Assembly (NCBI RefSeq): GCF_041260155.1
Contig: NC_091940.1
Span: 27,412,370-27,476,369, forward strand
Origin: Ptychodera flava
Taxonomy: Eukaryota > Hemichordata > Enteropneusta > Ptychoderidae
Direction of reading: 5' to 3'
DNA: 64,000 nt
Shown: positions 35,331 to 47,297 of the stretch, piece by piece
Position numbering within the stretch: position 1 is the first letter of the stretch
Layout of the letters: each line of letters opens with the position of its first letter
Notes under the pieces: model-generated
What the model was told of the DNA's origin: nothing
The model's input: only the letters and a program-made list of their open reading frames with translations
Database searches by the model: none
Translations under genes and position numbers: made by a program

Positions 35331-37537
35331 AGTTAAACTAAAGGGAACTAAAATATTTTCAGGCCCCCTATAGGCAGCGCAAAACTTTCAAATCCCCTTC
35401 TACTACCGCCCAAAATTTTCGAATTCCGTCTGAATCCCCCCAGCCCCCTAAATATTTCTATGGACAGTAAAAGAGAGATATTTTCGAGTTCATCCCCCCA
35501 GGGTCACTGTCATGATGACACAAGTGCCCGTTGGAATTTTGATAACATATCCCTTGCAGAGAGTATATGTAAAGAAGTCAAATAGTGTACAAAAAATAAT
35601 AAATCCGCGTATGCATGAAGCATTGTGTGAAGCATTCTCCCGTTCAAGAAAACTGTGGTCGAGCATAACAATTGCCGACTTCTAGTCAGTAACTTTGAGG
35701 TAAATAACTTCGAATGAACAACAAAACAAGATAGTTGCCGCCGCCTACCAGTAGCCGATATAAAAAAATACACAGCCGAAATCTTCAGACTGAGAAACAT
35801 ATAAGGCAAATTAAATTACCTGGGTATTGAAATGAATATTGAAATGAACTGTTTGCCACGATCCATAACAAACAAATTAGTCGAATTTTAAAATGAATGT
35901 TTTTGGTACGAAATGTCGTTTTTGGAAGACCCAGCGATACAATGGAGGTAGTGTCGAAGATTGCCATGTTGTGACATTTCTACGACCTCAATTTTCCTTT
36001 CAAAGAAATGAAATTCACGCAAAAAATGTTGTATTCAATAAGCTCAAACACAATTTGAACAATCCATTATATCAGCAGTTTTATTAGGTGATATTTTCAT
36101 CAATTATTATGCGTTTGTAAAAAAATGTCTGATAGAATGTTAGAACAAAATGGCGGAGATCGACATCCTCGGCTATGACAGATGTGGCCGTCCTTAATTG
36201 GACCGAAAATCATCTGATTTGAAAACAAATAAAGCTGCAATAGAAATAAACATAAACTATATACTGGTACAATTCTAAGATGGACGTTCTCAAAAATAGC
36301 GCCTTAAGATTTGAAGGGTCAGATAATGCTGATGTAATGAGTGGTAACAAGGCTGCCAGCATACGAAAAAAAAATGCTGGGTTTTAAATTTCGCCGACGA
36401 AATAATGCATATAATGATATAAACCACGGATTGTCTATAGATACAAGCATTCATCCATCGAGTACGGTTTTTAGAACATCAAAATCCTTGGAAAATCTGA
36501 TGAATTTATGCAGAATTTACAAAAATACACTGAACATCTACGCTTGAACGGATGCCATGACGTCATGGATTTTCAAAACACAAAATGTCTTTCCCGTCGA
36601 CAACTTTGAACAATTTAAGTTTCCCAACCGTTGGAGTAGAACATGGAGGTAAAGTACCCAACCTTCTCCCTTGAAGAGATTTTATCTCGACGCGTCCCTC
36701 ATGTGGCCAAGGTGTGTGAAGGTTGGTTCAAGATCGTTCGAGAAGATAGCATATAGCGTCATACTTTTAATTGATTATTTGTATAAGTTGAAAGAGAACA
36801 ATCGAGAACGATATTCCATGGTTTGATCTTGAGCCCCGGTTTTGAGCATATGATGACAGGGCTTCTCATTGCTTGTCTCGCAACTTCCCGATATGGCATT
36901 TAAGTTTTTTGTTAATGCACCGGCGTTTTCAACTCTTCACTCTAGGCTTTTTGACATTCCACTCCAGTGAGTATAATAGCACAAGGGCTAAATTTAGTAT
37001 CTATTTCGGCAATTGCGTAATAGTACAAGCCTGAGATATTTGAGTAGCGTGCTACCAACACTGATATCACTTGTTATCTCATAGTAGGCATGTCTGTCTC
37101 GAAAGCTGGTCCAATGGCAGGCAAAATGGAAAAATTGTGGGTGCAGTTTTCACAAAAGCAATAAAAAAAATCGAAAATAATGAAAAAAAACCCAAGCGTT
37201 AACAGCCCCTTTACCGGCCCACTGAGCCGAGCTTAGCTCGGCTCACCTTTTGAGGGCGCTATTATGGTCTGAGGTAAAGCATGGAGGTCAAGAAACCTAG
37301 GGGCTGGGAGAGAGTCTACTCAACTCGTAATTCCCCGAGCGCAACAAATTGGTTGGAGTGTCCGGAGTAGCTGAAGCAGCACAAATATGTGATTCTATGA
37401 TTTGGCGGTAGAGTCAACAGGCAACGAGTACGAGAGATGGCAGAACCGACTGAAGGACCATTGGACCGGCAGCACGATCGAATCTTTGGTTTTATGTCGC
37501 GGCGCATCGAAGATTTACTTCAGCGGATGGAGGTGTC

Positions 37538-37610
<73 letters not shown>

Positions 37611-38308
37611 CAGGTTGCAGACATGGACGTCCGACAGATGCCGCCAATTGGTTAACTTCATCAATTTCGCAAAATCATCACAAAACATGTTTTGAAGGCT
37701 GATATACTGATTTCACTTATTTTTGACCTTCAACTAAAATTTGGAGGGGGAAGTACAGCCGTTAGTAACAGCCCTCCCACTGGCATACTCGGAAAATAGG
37801 CCCTCCCAAATTTTGATGCCCACAACCCTCCAGAATCTACGGTCTGCCCGCTCCCCACTCCCTATAACAATTCAAGCTCCCCACTGCCCTCTCCCTATTA
37901 CTGAAATTTTCATTTGCTCACTATTAGATGCCCACCGGACAACCCAGATCATCGCAAAACCGTGCGAGCAGCTAGCAGTACACCTTGGAACATTGTTCCC
38001 CTCTAAGTTAGGTGGCGATTTCCTCTGAAGTTCTATCAGCCACGGCTTTCCCCTCCCTCTTCGTATTTTCCGGTACCAATGTCAAAATATTTTGTAAGCC
38101 CATCTGCTTTTCTTTTTAAGTTACACACTTGTTTTTATAAGTAATTTGTATTATTGCAGCATTCAGCCATGGGACACATAACGCTTTTGAGAAATTAGAA
38201 AAATATGAAGGTCCAATTCCCCAAAATTAGTTCCAATAGTGTTATGGGGAATAGCCATTGGGTGATTAACTATTAATTTTTTGTTTTGTTCACGTTAATT
38301 GAACGTTA
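35331..38308. other. Noncoding stretch; no gene recognised
   Basis: It contains C-run patches (35350-35510 and 37740-37880) that look like decayed transposon ends. There is a perfect 21-nt palindrome at 37224-37244 (GAGCCGAGCT arms) and a GA microsatellite at 37541-37605. An open frame at 37437-37655 starts MAEPTEGPLDRQHDRIFG but runs into the GA repeat and is not supported as a gene. Confidence 0.5.
37541..37605. repeat. (GA)n microsatellite
   Basis: About 32 GA units, followed by a short G run. Confidence 0.95.
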
Positions 38309-40094
38309 GGGAGCGTTCAGTCATTATGGCCGGGGGTGGGCCGGCAAAATCCAGGGGGGGGGTCACCTTAAATTTGAAAACTGCAAAGGGGGGGTCATGT
38401 ATTTTTCAAACAGCTCAGAGGGGGGGGGGTCACTTAATTTTCATAAGTATCCGTCCCGTCAAAAAGCAGTTTCAGTGTTCAGAAATATTGTGGGAGATAA
38501 AAATGATTTGTTGCATGATTTCATTCTCTGAAGTTATTCACCTGTAAATCTGAACAAAAGTATAATTATCTGTCACATGAACATCTTGACTTGACAACTC
38601 TGAGGCTTGTCTTATTGTAACTCAAGCTCACTGCACTGAGGGCGAGACAATTCCTATTACTTACATATTAGAGATATAGCAAGTTTTTTCAGGGAAATTA
38701 TTTAACAGTTACCTGTACTGAGACTACTAGTACCATGAAAAGTTAAATAATACTTTTAGGTGAAATTCCAATATCATAATTGTTGTCCAAATCTGAACTT
38801 TTAAATACCCTATTTGAATCAAGTACATTTGTATCAATTATCAAACACCTATAGAAGCACAAATTAATTTAGTTTAGCATTGTAAAAAAATTATTCTTAG
38901 TTTTCTCATAGACTCCAATGTATAGTGAATCAACATTTCGGTGGAATTCCAAAATCCAATTTCTTGCACACATATCAACCTCTAACCATCCTAGGCTAAC
39001 TAAGTACTTTAAAATGAATTATCAAATGTCTATAACTACACAGATTTTGATAGTTTTGTATTTGAAAAAAAATATTCATTTTCCTCATAGACTCCCATGT
39101 ACAGTGAATCTACATTTTGGTATAATTCCAAAATCCAATTTCTGGCGAACACATTCACTTATTACCACCCTAATCTAATCAAGTACATTGATATCAATAA
39201 TTGAGAGTACATAAATACAAGGGTTTACCTATTTTTGTATTGTAAAAAAATTATTCATACTTTCCTCATAGACTCCCATGTATAGTGGATGAACATTTTC
39301 AGTGAAGTTCCATAATCATATTTCTTGTACACATAATATGCACCTTTAATCATCATATTCTAATCAAGTAAAATTATGTTAATTATTGAACATCTGTATA
39401 TGCACAAGTATACCAAGTTTTTCATTGGAAAAAAATTATTCACAATTTTATCATTGACTCCCATGTATAGTGGATAAACATTTTTTGTGAAATTCTAAGG
39501 TCAAACTTTTTGTCCACATGCCAGCTGTAACAACCCTATTTCATTTAAGTACATTTATGTAAATTACCAAACATCTATAATGCATAGATATAGTTTTGCA
39601 TTGAAAAAGTATTATATAGATTTCTCATACATGTATGAGAAAATATATGTATACCATGTATGGTGAATCAACATTATCAACAGCTGATTTTTAATTAAAT
39701 CCAAATATCAAAATTTTGTACACACACGCTTGCGCAAAAATATTGCGATCCACCAGTAATTTCTGTCCAAGCCCTTTGAGGGGTAATTTCAAAATTATAG
39801 CAAGTCAGAAGGGGAAATCTGAGAATTAACACCTTTTGAGTTTAGTAAGGAAGGTCATTTGAAAAAATCTAAGCTCTTTTTGGGGGGATTCTATTGCTCC
39901 ATAACCCCGAGGTGTTTGTGTGTGCAGCTTTACTCAAGCAATGGGGGGGGGGGGGTCATGAAATTTTTGTCATCTTGAAAGGGGGAGGGGGTCATCAATT
40001 TTTTGGTACAATGGGTAGGGGGGTTCACTTATTTTGACTGATGTACAGGAAGAATTTGCCGGCCCACCCCCGGCCATAATAACTGAACGCTCCC
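38309..40094. mobile_element. 1.8-kb Harbinger-like transposon, inverted copy
   Basis: It begins GGGAGCGTTCAGTCATTATG and ends with the near complement ACTGAACGCTCCC, flanked by TTA target duplications. The G-run plus GTCA motifs lie near 38362, 38394 and 38429, and near 39955, 39991 and 40023. All have the same orientation, so they are direct rather than inverted at the two ends. The interior carries the same satellite of about 183 bp as 33040-34000, in the opposite direction. No transposase was seen. Confidence 0.82.
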
Positions 40095-40659
40095 TTATAA
40101 TTTACCTTCCCTTACTGATTCTGTAGATCACTACCAACCCGAACATCATCACATGGAACATCGGGACACTGCCATCTCGTGATAAAGGTCTAGGTAGGTG
40201 CTCACAACCGACAATTTGTGAGCCAGTTTCAATTGCTAAATGCATTGCGACACAAACTGATACCTCAACTCACATTCCCCAAACGTACACACGCACCCAA
40301 TGGCTGAAATCTGTCTGGGAGTGTCAGGGCACTGACTCGACACCGATAAAAATGAAAACGAAATGACCGCCTTTCGCTCATACTGGACAATATGGCAAAC
40401 CAAATGAAAATGCATAAGCCATAATGTACACTCTTTTTGTACCAATTTTGAATAAAATAAATCATTTCACTTTACATTATTCACTATTGGCAAATTATGG
40501 ACGTCTCCCTCGATGCGGAATTATTGTAATTATAATATAATTTATATCGCAGAATGTCTGTATGTTTGACTATTAGTATGAATGTACTTTACTAGCCTAT
40601 GGTTATTATCAGTGCATAGATGTATAAAAAATTTATTTACGGAATTTACGGCGACCAAT
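40095..40659. other. Noncoding stretch; no gene recognised
   Basis: A short piece around 40550-40630 resembles one unit of the transposon satellite (GACTATTAGTATGAATGTAC). Nothing else was recognised. Confidence 0.4.
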
Positions 40660-41460
40660 TCTCCACCCTTCTAATATTAATAGGGTATGGAAGTGGCCGA
40701 TCCCCGACATGCTGTTTTATCGGATAATATTGAATAAAATCGCTAAGTTAGAGTCTAATATTAGAAGGGCGTTGAAGTTGACGATGCCCGACATGCTGTT
40801 TTATCGGATAATATCGGACAAAATCGATAATATTGTCAAACTTCTAAGTTAGAGTCTAATATTAAAAGTCTGTTGAAGTGGAGGATGCCTGTTACGCTGT
40901 GTTAAGGGTCGATGTAAACATTTAAGTTGAAGACTTACAGTTGAAAGTAGTGAACTTAATTCTGAGGTCAGGCTTACTATTCATCCAACATCAAAATAAT
41001 CATTTTGTACAAACAACGTAGACGACTTTTATGTGTCAAATGAAGTTTATTTTAATGCTAACGTAAATGCAAAACTTACGAAGAAGATAAATCAAATGCA
41101 AATGTTAAACGTTAACTTGCAAAACTTGCAGCAATGTTGATTAAGGACAATACTTGGCAATCTGATAAAACAGCAAGTCCGGCATTGGTCACTACCCGAC
41201 CCTTTTAGTATTAGACTCTAACTTACTAAAATGAATATTATCGATTTTATCCGAGAAAACAGCATGTTTGACATAAGCCCTCAAAACCTTTCTAATGTTA
41301 GACTCTAACTTACAAGTTAGACGAATGTATCAATTTTATCGGATAATATCCCATAAGACAGCATGTCGGGCGTCAGCCACTCCTCAACCTTTCTAATGTT
41401 AGACTCTAACTCAGAAGTTAGACGAAATTATCGATTTTATCGGATAATATCCCATTAACA
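40660..41460. mobile_element. Foldback element with repeated arms
   Basis: The left arm (about 40660-40905) holds two to three units of about 110 bp with GACATGCTGTTTTATCGGAT and GTTAGAGTCTAATATTA. The right arm (about 41165-41460) holds the same units as reverse complements. About 260 bp of unrelated sequence lies between. No coding capacity was seen. Confidence 0.7.
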
Positions 41461-41464
41461 TGAT

Positions 41465-41507
41465 GGGAGTAACATGATGTTTTATGATAAAACATCATGT
41501 TACTCCC
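41465..41507. repeat. Perfect hairpin
   Basis: Two perfect 20-nt arms (starting GGGAGTAACATGATG) surround a 3-nt loop TGA. It adjoins the foldback element. Confidence 0.9.
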
Positions 41508-42197
41508 CAGGCTATAATAATGACGGTGTGACCTATGTAGAGCAATGTAGCTCTGGCTCGCTACCAAAAAGAAGCCCCAAAGTAAGATGTTTGATTTAAG
41601 GAGTTTGATGAAAACAGAAATATCGTTCAAAAATTGCAGTAAAACCTCACACGATATTAAAGCTTAAGCTGCAAAATCAAGGCTTGTATCAACATAATTG
41701 AAGCATTATGCACATCCATCGCCAATTCACTTTGAAACCTCTCCAGTTTCCTTAAGTCTGGTTCCCTATATCCCATTTCTGCCGTTGACTGCGCCATACT
41801 AACAAAAATGTAAATTGTGGGCTACCGTTTTCGCCAGAAATTTGACTGAATAGAAATGAGGTCAGTCAAATGACAAGATTACGTGATCAAATCTCATGGA
41901 AAATATTCACACCCGTCTCATCGGTTTTCTGTTGCAAATTATAGCTTCAAACCACTCTCACTACTTATGCCATCAATAACATCTTTGGGTTGCTCATTCT
42001 TGGTTTGACCAGGGACAACAATGTGTACGATTTGGCAGGAGAAAGTGCCCCAGTGTGGGAGGAAGGCAGATCATTCACTTCTTGTGTGTACGGTAGAATA
42101 AGGGGAAGGAAAAAAACAAAATACCATCGTGAAATGACCGTACCAGACATAATTCTCGAAAAATTTTTGTCGCCAATTTTTTACGGCTTACAATACC

Positions 42198-42475
42198 TAT
42201 CGGAGATTAAAGTTTATTTTCGTGGACTTGCGCGGATTCAGACTGAACTGTGATAGCCAATCAGCTTTCAGTATTCATTAGCCAATCACATCGAGTTTGT
42301 GATGTTGCGGTATCCCGCCAAAAATGGATACTTTTCTCACGTTCTAGATGTTACTGTTCAGTACTAGTTTTAGTGTTGTTGAGTTCTAGTCAATAAAGCG
42401 GTTGAACGCTGATTCGGGTGTCGATCCAGTTATTTATACTGACCCAGAACCTTGCTCACATCCCCATCCCGTACA
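42198..42475 (+). repeat. Left LTR of the BEL/Pao element
   Basis: It begins TATCGGAGATTAAAG and ends CCCGTACA. It contains two CCAAT boxes (AGCCAATCA) that may serve its promoter, and a CAATAAAG sequence that may serve as the polyadenylation signal. Confidence 0.93.
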
Positions 42476-42480
42476 TTTTT

Positions 42481-42493
42481 TGGTGCCGAGACC
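42481..42493 (+). promoter_or_regulatory. Candidate tRNA primer-binding site of the BEL/Pao element
   Basis: TGGTGCCGAGACC lies just after the left LTR and begins with TGG, the complement of a tRNA CCA end. The tRNA species was not determined. Confidence 0.5.
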
Positions 42494-42959
42494 AGGATGG
42501 CAGACGCTCCGGAGCAACCCGTATCGACACCACTCACGAGACTGAAGGGAACGAGAAGAGGCCATCGGGCTTCGCTGACCAAACTCTTCAACAAGGCCGA
42601 AAATCTCATCGCCTCTTTCGACTCTGAAGCCAACAAGACAACTGCCCTGGACAATCTGATCACTCTAAGTGAGTTGATAAACTCTAAGTACGATATTCTT
42701 GCATCAGTAGATTTGAAAATAATCGAAAGTGTTGACGAGGGTGCACTCGAAGGAGTCATCGAGGAGGCTGACGACTATCTCCACAACGTGTTCGACAGGA
42801 AACGTAAGATATGCAGATTTATCGACAGAAATTCGGAAAGCTCATCACCAGCCAGATATAACAACGGAGGAGCTTTACCCGCGACTCAGTCTACTTCTGT
42901 GAAGACAACTAGTTTACCGAAACTTCAACTACCCACCTTCTCTGGGGACATACTGAAAT

Positions 42960-44848
42960 GTGGTGGCAGGGATAGAATACTTTTTTATTCTTGTGGCAAA
43001 AGTTTGCCACCGGATATAAAATCAGGTGGCAATTATGGAAAATCTGGTGGCAGTTTGTGATCGGCATAATACAACATTTTGTCATTGCCACATACTCACT
43101 CTAATTTATAAATTCTTGAAAATATGGTGAGTACACGTCACAAAAAATCAACCCATACTGCAGGCCTCGAAAAAAAATTTTCAAACTTACTAACCGTGGG
43201 ACACGTGAATTGCATTTTTACTTGCCCGACAGGAAAAATTACTTGCCCTATATTTCTAATAACTGTACCAGTAATTTGTAACAGAAAGCAAGAGTTTGGC
43301 CATATGAAGTGAATTCAAAGAGAGAAAAAACAGATTCAAACATGAACTACATTCTTTTTAAAATGAAGGACTACAACCAAATCTGAAATGTCGCAGAAAA
43401 AATGTGAGAATACTTTAGCTTTTTTCTTTAGATTTGGCCATCTAGAAAACATCTTTGAATTTGGAATTTTTCCACAACCTAATCCAAATTAAAATCTTTG
43501 CATAAGAGTAATAAGATTGTGTGATTTACAATTTGCATAGCTGGCTGCTGCTCTTTATTATCAAGCTGAGATCACAAACAACTGCTCTGCTAGTGTTTAT
43601 CTGCCAATGCATACGCACATGTACATCTGCAACCCTTTTACCTGTTTACATGTTTACTCACTGAGCACAGCCGTCTTTCAAAGTTTTATTTTGATAAATG
43701 TATTCGTCAAGAGAGCAGATTCAAGTTTCGTTTCGTTACTCTTCAGTGCAGATTTGTTTCTGTAAGTGAGAGCCGATCCCTAACAACCAAGGTCACGTAA
43801 TTTGAAACTGTCTGCATCTCACGCACTACGTAGCTGCAATATGTGGCCTCCTTGGTCGACTGAGCCCGTTTCGACTACGATGTAAACTTGTACTTTTTCA
43901 TCTGGGAGTTGATTTACGTTGAACAGTAAGCATTGCCGAGATCCATGGCTTCGAATAAGTTTACATCCATTTACCAAGCACAGGGTGCAATTACACTATT
44001 GCGTGAAGCCGATCGACTGTCATACGACTTATGCTGCACTTGCACAAAGAGAATGGCAACCACTGTCAAGAGCATACCACTTTACGGCACACATACAAAA
44101 CAGTGAGTTCACTCCGTGTCGTCGGAGAGAGCATGTCGCAAAACTGTATTTTTACGACTTTTTGTGTTTTACAACAGCAAGAATTATTATTTTGCGACGT
44201 CGGGCGGATTTTCAAGGGTTTTCAGAAAAACTTTTGAGATCTGATTGTAGGCGTGTACAGACCTAGTGAAATACGTTTTCAAGCTTGAATTGTCCAGAGC
44301 TTAGTTAATTCAACCGCTGGTGCACTTGCCCGTCGGACGGGAAGCATATTGATTTTACTTGCCCGAACGCAAAATTCACTAGCCACGGGCGTCGGGCGAT
44401 AGGAATTTTTGAGCCCTGTACTGGCTAATGAATTGCAAGTATTTATTGTTATTTAATTCATGCAGGCTGCAGTTTGGCTTTGTTTTCAAAATGTCACAAC
44501 ATGCTTTTATCTTGTGCCGTATGACTGCATATGCGGCTATCACAGAGGGCAACAACATGTCCAGTGTACAAAAGCTGCTGTCATCGATATGGAGATTAGC
44601 CAATCACAAGTTTGGATTCACGCTGTGTTTTCATTCATGCCAAAATGTCGCAATTAGTTTGGGTTTTTTTTGGCTAATGAGTTTTTCCGCCGTCAGACAA
44701 CGTGTGTTCCTTCAGACTAGTGTTCCTTCATTCAAGCCGTAGGATCAATGACATGATGACCCAAATTTAGTGGCAGAAAAATACCACCAGAAAAAAATTT
44801 GGTGGCAGATTGACAGAGTTTGGTGGCAAATGCCACCATTGCCACCGA
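42960..44848. mobile_element. Nested element with GGTGGCA subterminal motifs
   Basis: It interrupts the BEL gag-like region. GTGGCA occurs at 42963, 42993, 43026 and 43047, and near the other end at 44770, 44802 and 44823, in the same orientation throughout. The last two gaps are 33 and 21 bp on the left and 32 and 21 bp on the right. No clear target duplication was found. It is itself interrupted by 43161-44418, leaving about 630 bp of its own. Confidence 0.7.
43161..44418. mobile_element. Doubly nested CAGG..CCTG transposon
   Basis: The ends are CAGGCCTCGAAAAA and TTTTTGAGCCCTG, close to hAT-type termini, with a 5-bp target duplication TACTG. ACTTGCCC motifs lie at 43220 and 43241 (with a degenerate one near 43185) and at 44324, 44357 and 44378. 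No transposase was recognised. Confidence 0.78.
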
Positions 44849-45390
44849 TTATTTCGATCACTGGGTGAGTTTCTTTGACGCCTTCAAGTCTGCTGTAAAT
44901 GACGACAAAAATCTGGGAGACGTACAGAAATTCCAGTACTTACGCGCTCAGCTTCAAGGTGAGGCAGCTCGGACCATCGAAGGTCTATCTCTCACAAGTT
45001 CAAACTACGGACATGCACTTCAACTTTGGATGAACGGTATGGCCAGAAACACAAAATCATAAGCGCCTACATGAAAGCGTTGTGGGACATGCCTACTCCC
45101 ACAGGAGAACTCAGTAGTCTCAGAAATTTCTACGACACCCTTGAGAGCTACATTCGCGGCCTTCAATCTCTTGGGAAAAGTGAAGAATCGTACGGAGATT
45201 TACTTGTACCCATAGTCTTGGAAAAACTTCCAGTAAATACTCGCAAACAAATCGCACGGGAACACGGTAACAACGAATGGAATCTAGCCGATCTACGGAA
45301 AGCGATTTACAAGAAATCGACGCACTACAGGCTGGATACTCAACCGATGAACTTGACTGCGGTTCCTCCGACAAACCATCCATGACTGCC

Positions 45391-46731
45391 GCATTTCACG
45401 CCAAAGCTTCTCCCGCTAAACCCAAGAAATCGTGTGCCTATTGTAAGGACTCTCATTTTCCCAACGACTGCATTGTCGTCTCAGATCGCGCCAAGCGACT
45501 TGATATTGTGAAACGCGATAAACTTTGTTTCAATTGCTTGGGAAAGCACCGAGTGAGTGAGTGCAAATCAAGATTCAGTTGTCGTGTATGCCGCAGAAAA
45601 CATCACAGGTCTCTCCATCAAGATCGCATGGACAATAACACCGATAAAACTGCGATGGCAACAGTAAATACCCCAGCTACTGAGACACACGTTCAATTTG
45701 CCAAGACGGAGGAGAGCTACAATGCCAGTAACTCGCGAAACGGACCAATCCTTCTCAAAACAGCCGTCGTTCCAGTCTCTACGAAACGCCAAACAGTTGA
45801 CGCCACGGTGTTATTCGACGAAGGTGCTACGCGTTCATTCGTCACGAGAACTTTCGCTACAAAACTCGGTTTGAAGATTAAAGGCACTGAAGTAATTCGG
45901 CTGACATCATTCGGTGACAATCAACCTCGCGAAAGATCAATCGATGTAACCACGCTTACACTGAATACGCTCTCTGGACAGAAAATAGACATTTCTGTGC
46001 TCATAGTTCCTCAGATCACCACAAGAATGACTAACTTTGTCACACGATCGCTCATCAATGTACCCTACCTACGAGAATTGACCCTAGCTCACCCTGTTTC
46101 GGATGCCACTTCGTTCGAGATATCTGTGTTGATCGGTGCGGACTATTATTGGGATTTTGTAGAAGATCGCGTGATTCGTGGCTCAGGACCTACCGCCGTG
46201 TCCTCAAAGTTCGGATATCTCCTTTCCGGTCCCATTCACTCAGGAAAGGCGACTAAAAGCCGAGCCACGATTCTACACATTCTCACAGACACCTGCGAAG
46301 AAGAGTCTCAGCTCAAAGTTTATTGGGATCTCGAGACAATCGGTATCAAAGACGAACTGCTCGCAAACAATAAAACGAAAGATGACTTCGAACTGTACAG
46401 AGACACTCACTTACGCATTGAAAATGGCAAGTATGTGGCACGGTTACCATGGAAACCAGACCACCCGGCCCTACCTACAAACTACAATATCGCGGAGATG
46501 CGTACGCGTTCTATGGCTCGCAGACTGACACCGGACATTCTGGAGGCTTATGACAAATCATTTCCGACCAAAAGGCGCGGGATTTCATCGAAGAAACGAC
46601 AGATAATGAAAGCGAGCGTCGCAGTGGCCACTATCTGCCACATCACCCAGTCAAGAAAGATTCAGCCACGACGCCAATACGGATTGTTTATGACTGTAGT
46701 TGCAAGCAGTCGACCGATTCTCCAAGTTTGA
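45391..46731 (+). pseudogene. BEL/Pao zinc knuckle, protease and start of reverse transcriptase
   Basis: Cysteine/histidine knuckles (CAYCKDSHFPNDC and CFNCLGKHRVSEC) are followed by an aspartic protease region with VLFDEGATRSFVT. The linker that leads into the reverse transcriptase follows. Confidence 0.85.
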
Positions 46732-47297
46732 ACGATTGCCTACTAACGGGCCCACCTCTACTGAACGACCTAACGCAAATTCTACTTCGATTTCGGGTAA
46801 ACCGCATCGCTTTTTCGAGCGACATCGAAAAGGCCTTTCTACACGTGCGATTGGATGAAAGTGACCGTCAGTTTACAAAGTTCTTGTGGTTATCCGAACC
46901 AATGAACCCGGAAAGTCCGTTCAAAACGTATTGTTTCAAGGTGATACTCTTTGGCGCCGTCAGCTCCCCATTCATCCTCAACGCGGTTGTAAAGACCCAC
47001 TTAGAATCTCACGAACGCACTCCAACTTCGACCGACCTCGAGAACAATATTTACGTGGATAATATCCTCAGCGGAACCGATAGTAACGAAGATGCGGTCG
47101 AATACTATGAGGAGTCAAACCACCTGTTTGAATCGTGCGGATTTAATCTACGAAGCTGGTCGTCTAACTGTGAAGATATTCGCGTGCTTGCAGAAAGAGA
47201 CAATAAACTCGAACCGGACACTACCGTAAACGCACTTGGACTCCGTTGGTTGACCGAAACAGATGAACTAACGTACGCCAAGAAAGATCACAAACCG
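46728..47297 (+). pseudogene. BEL/Pao reverse transcriptase
   Basis: SSDIEKAFLHVRL, FGAVSSPFILNAV and NIYVDNILSG are recognisable polymerase motifs of the BEL/Pao type. A nested element follows at 47298. Confidence 0.85.

Larger units (their letters stand above)
42498..45390 (+). pseudogene. BEL/Pao gag-like region
   Basis: It starts MADAPEQPVSTPLTRLKG and includes LPKLQLPTFSGD, a phrase typical of BEL/Pao polyproteins. After the nested element come DHWVSFFDAFKSAV and further helical gag-like sequence. It is interrupted by 42960-44848. Confidence 0.8.

Noticed and set aside
37402-37695. RE-repeat protein across the GA microsatellite
   Set aside because: The repeat is a plain dinucleotide array read in two frames. 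The flanking peptide has no recognised relative.
41990-42253. Open frame ending at the left edge of the BEL element as a host exon disrupted by the insertion
   Set aside because: It runs into the LTR, shows no domain, and the sequence right of the element does not continue it in any recognisable way.
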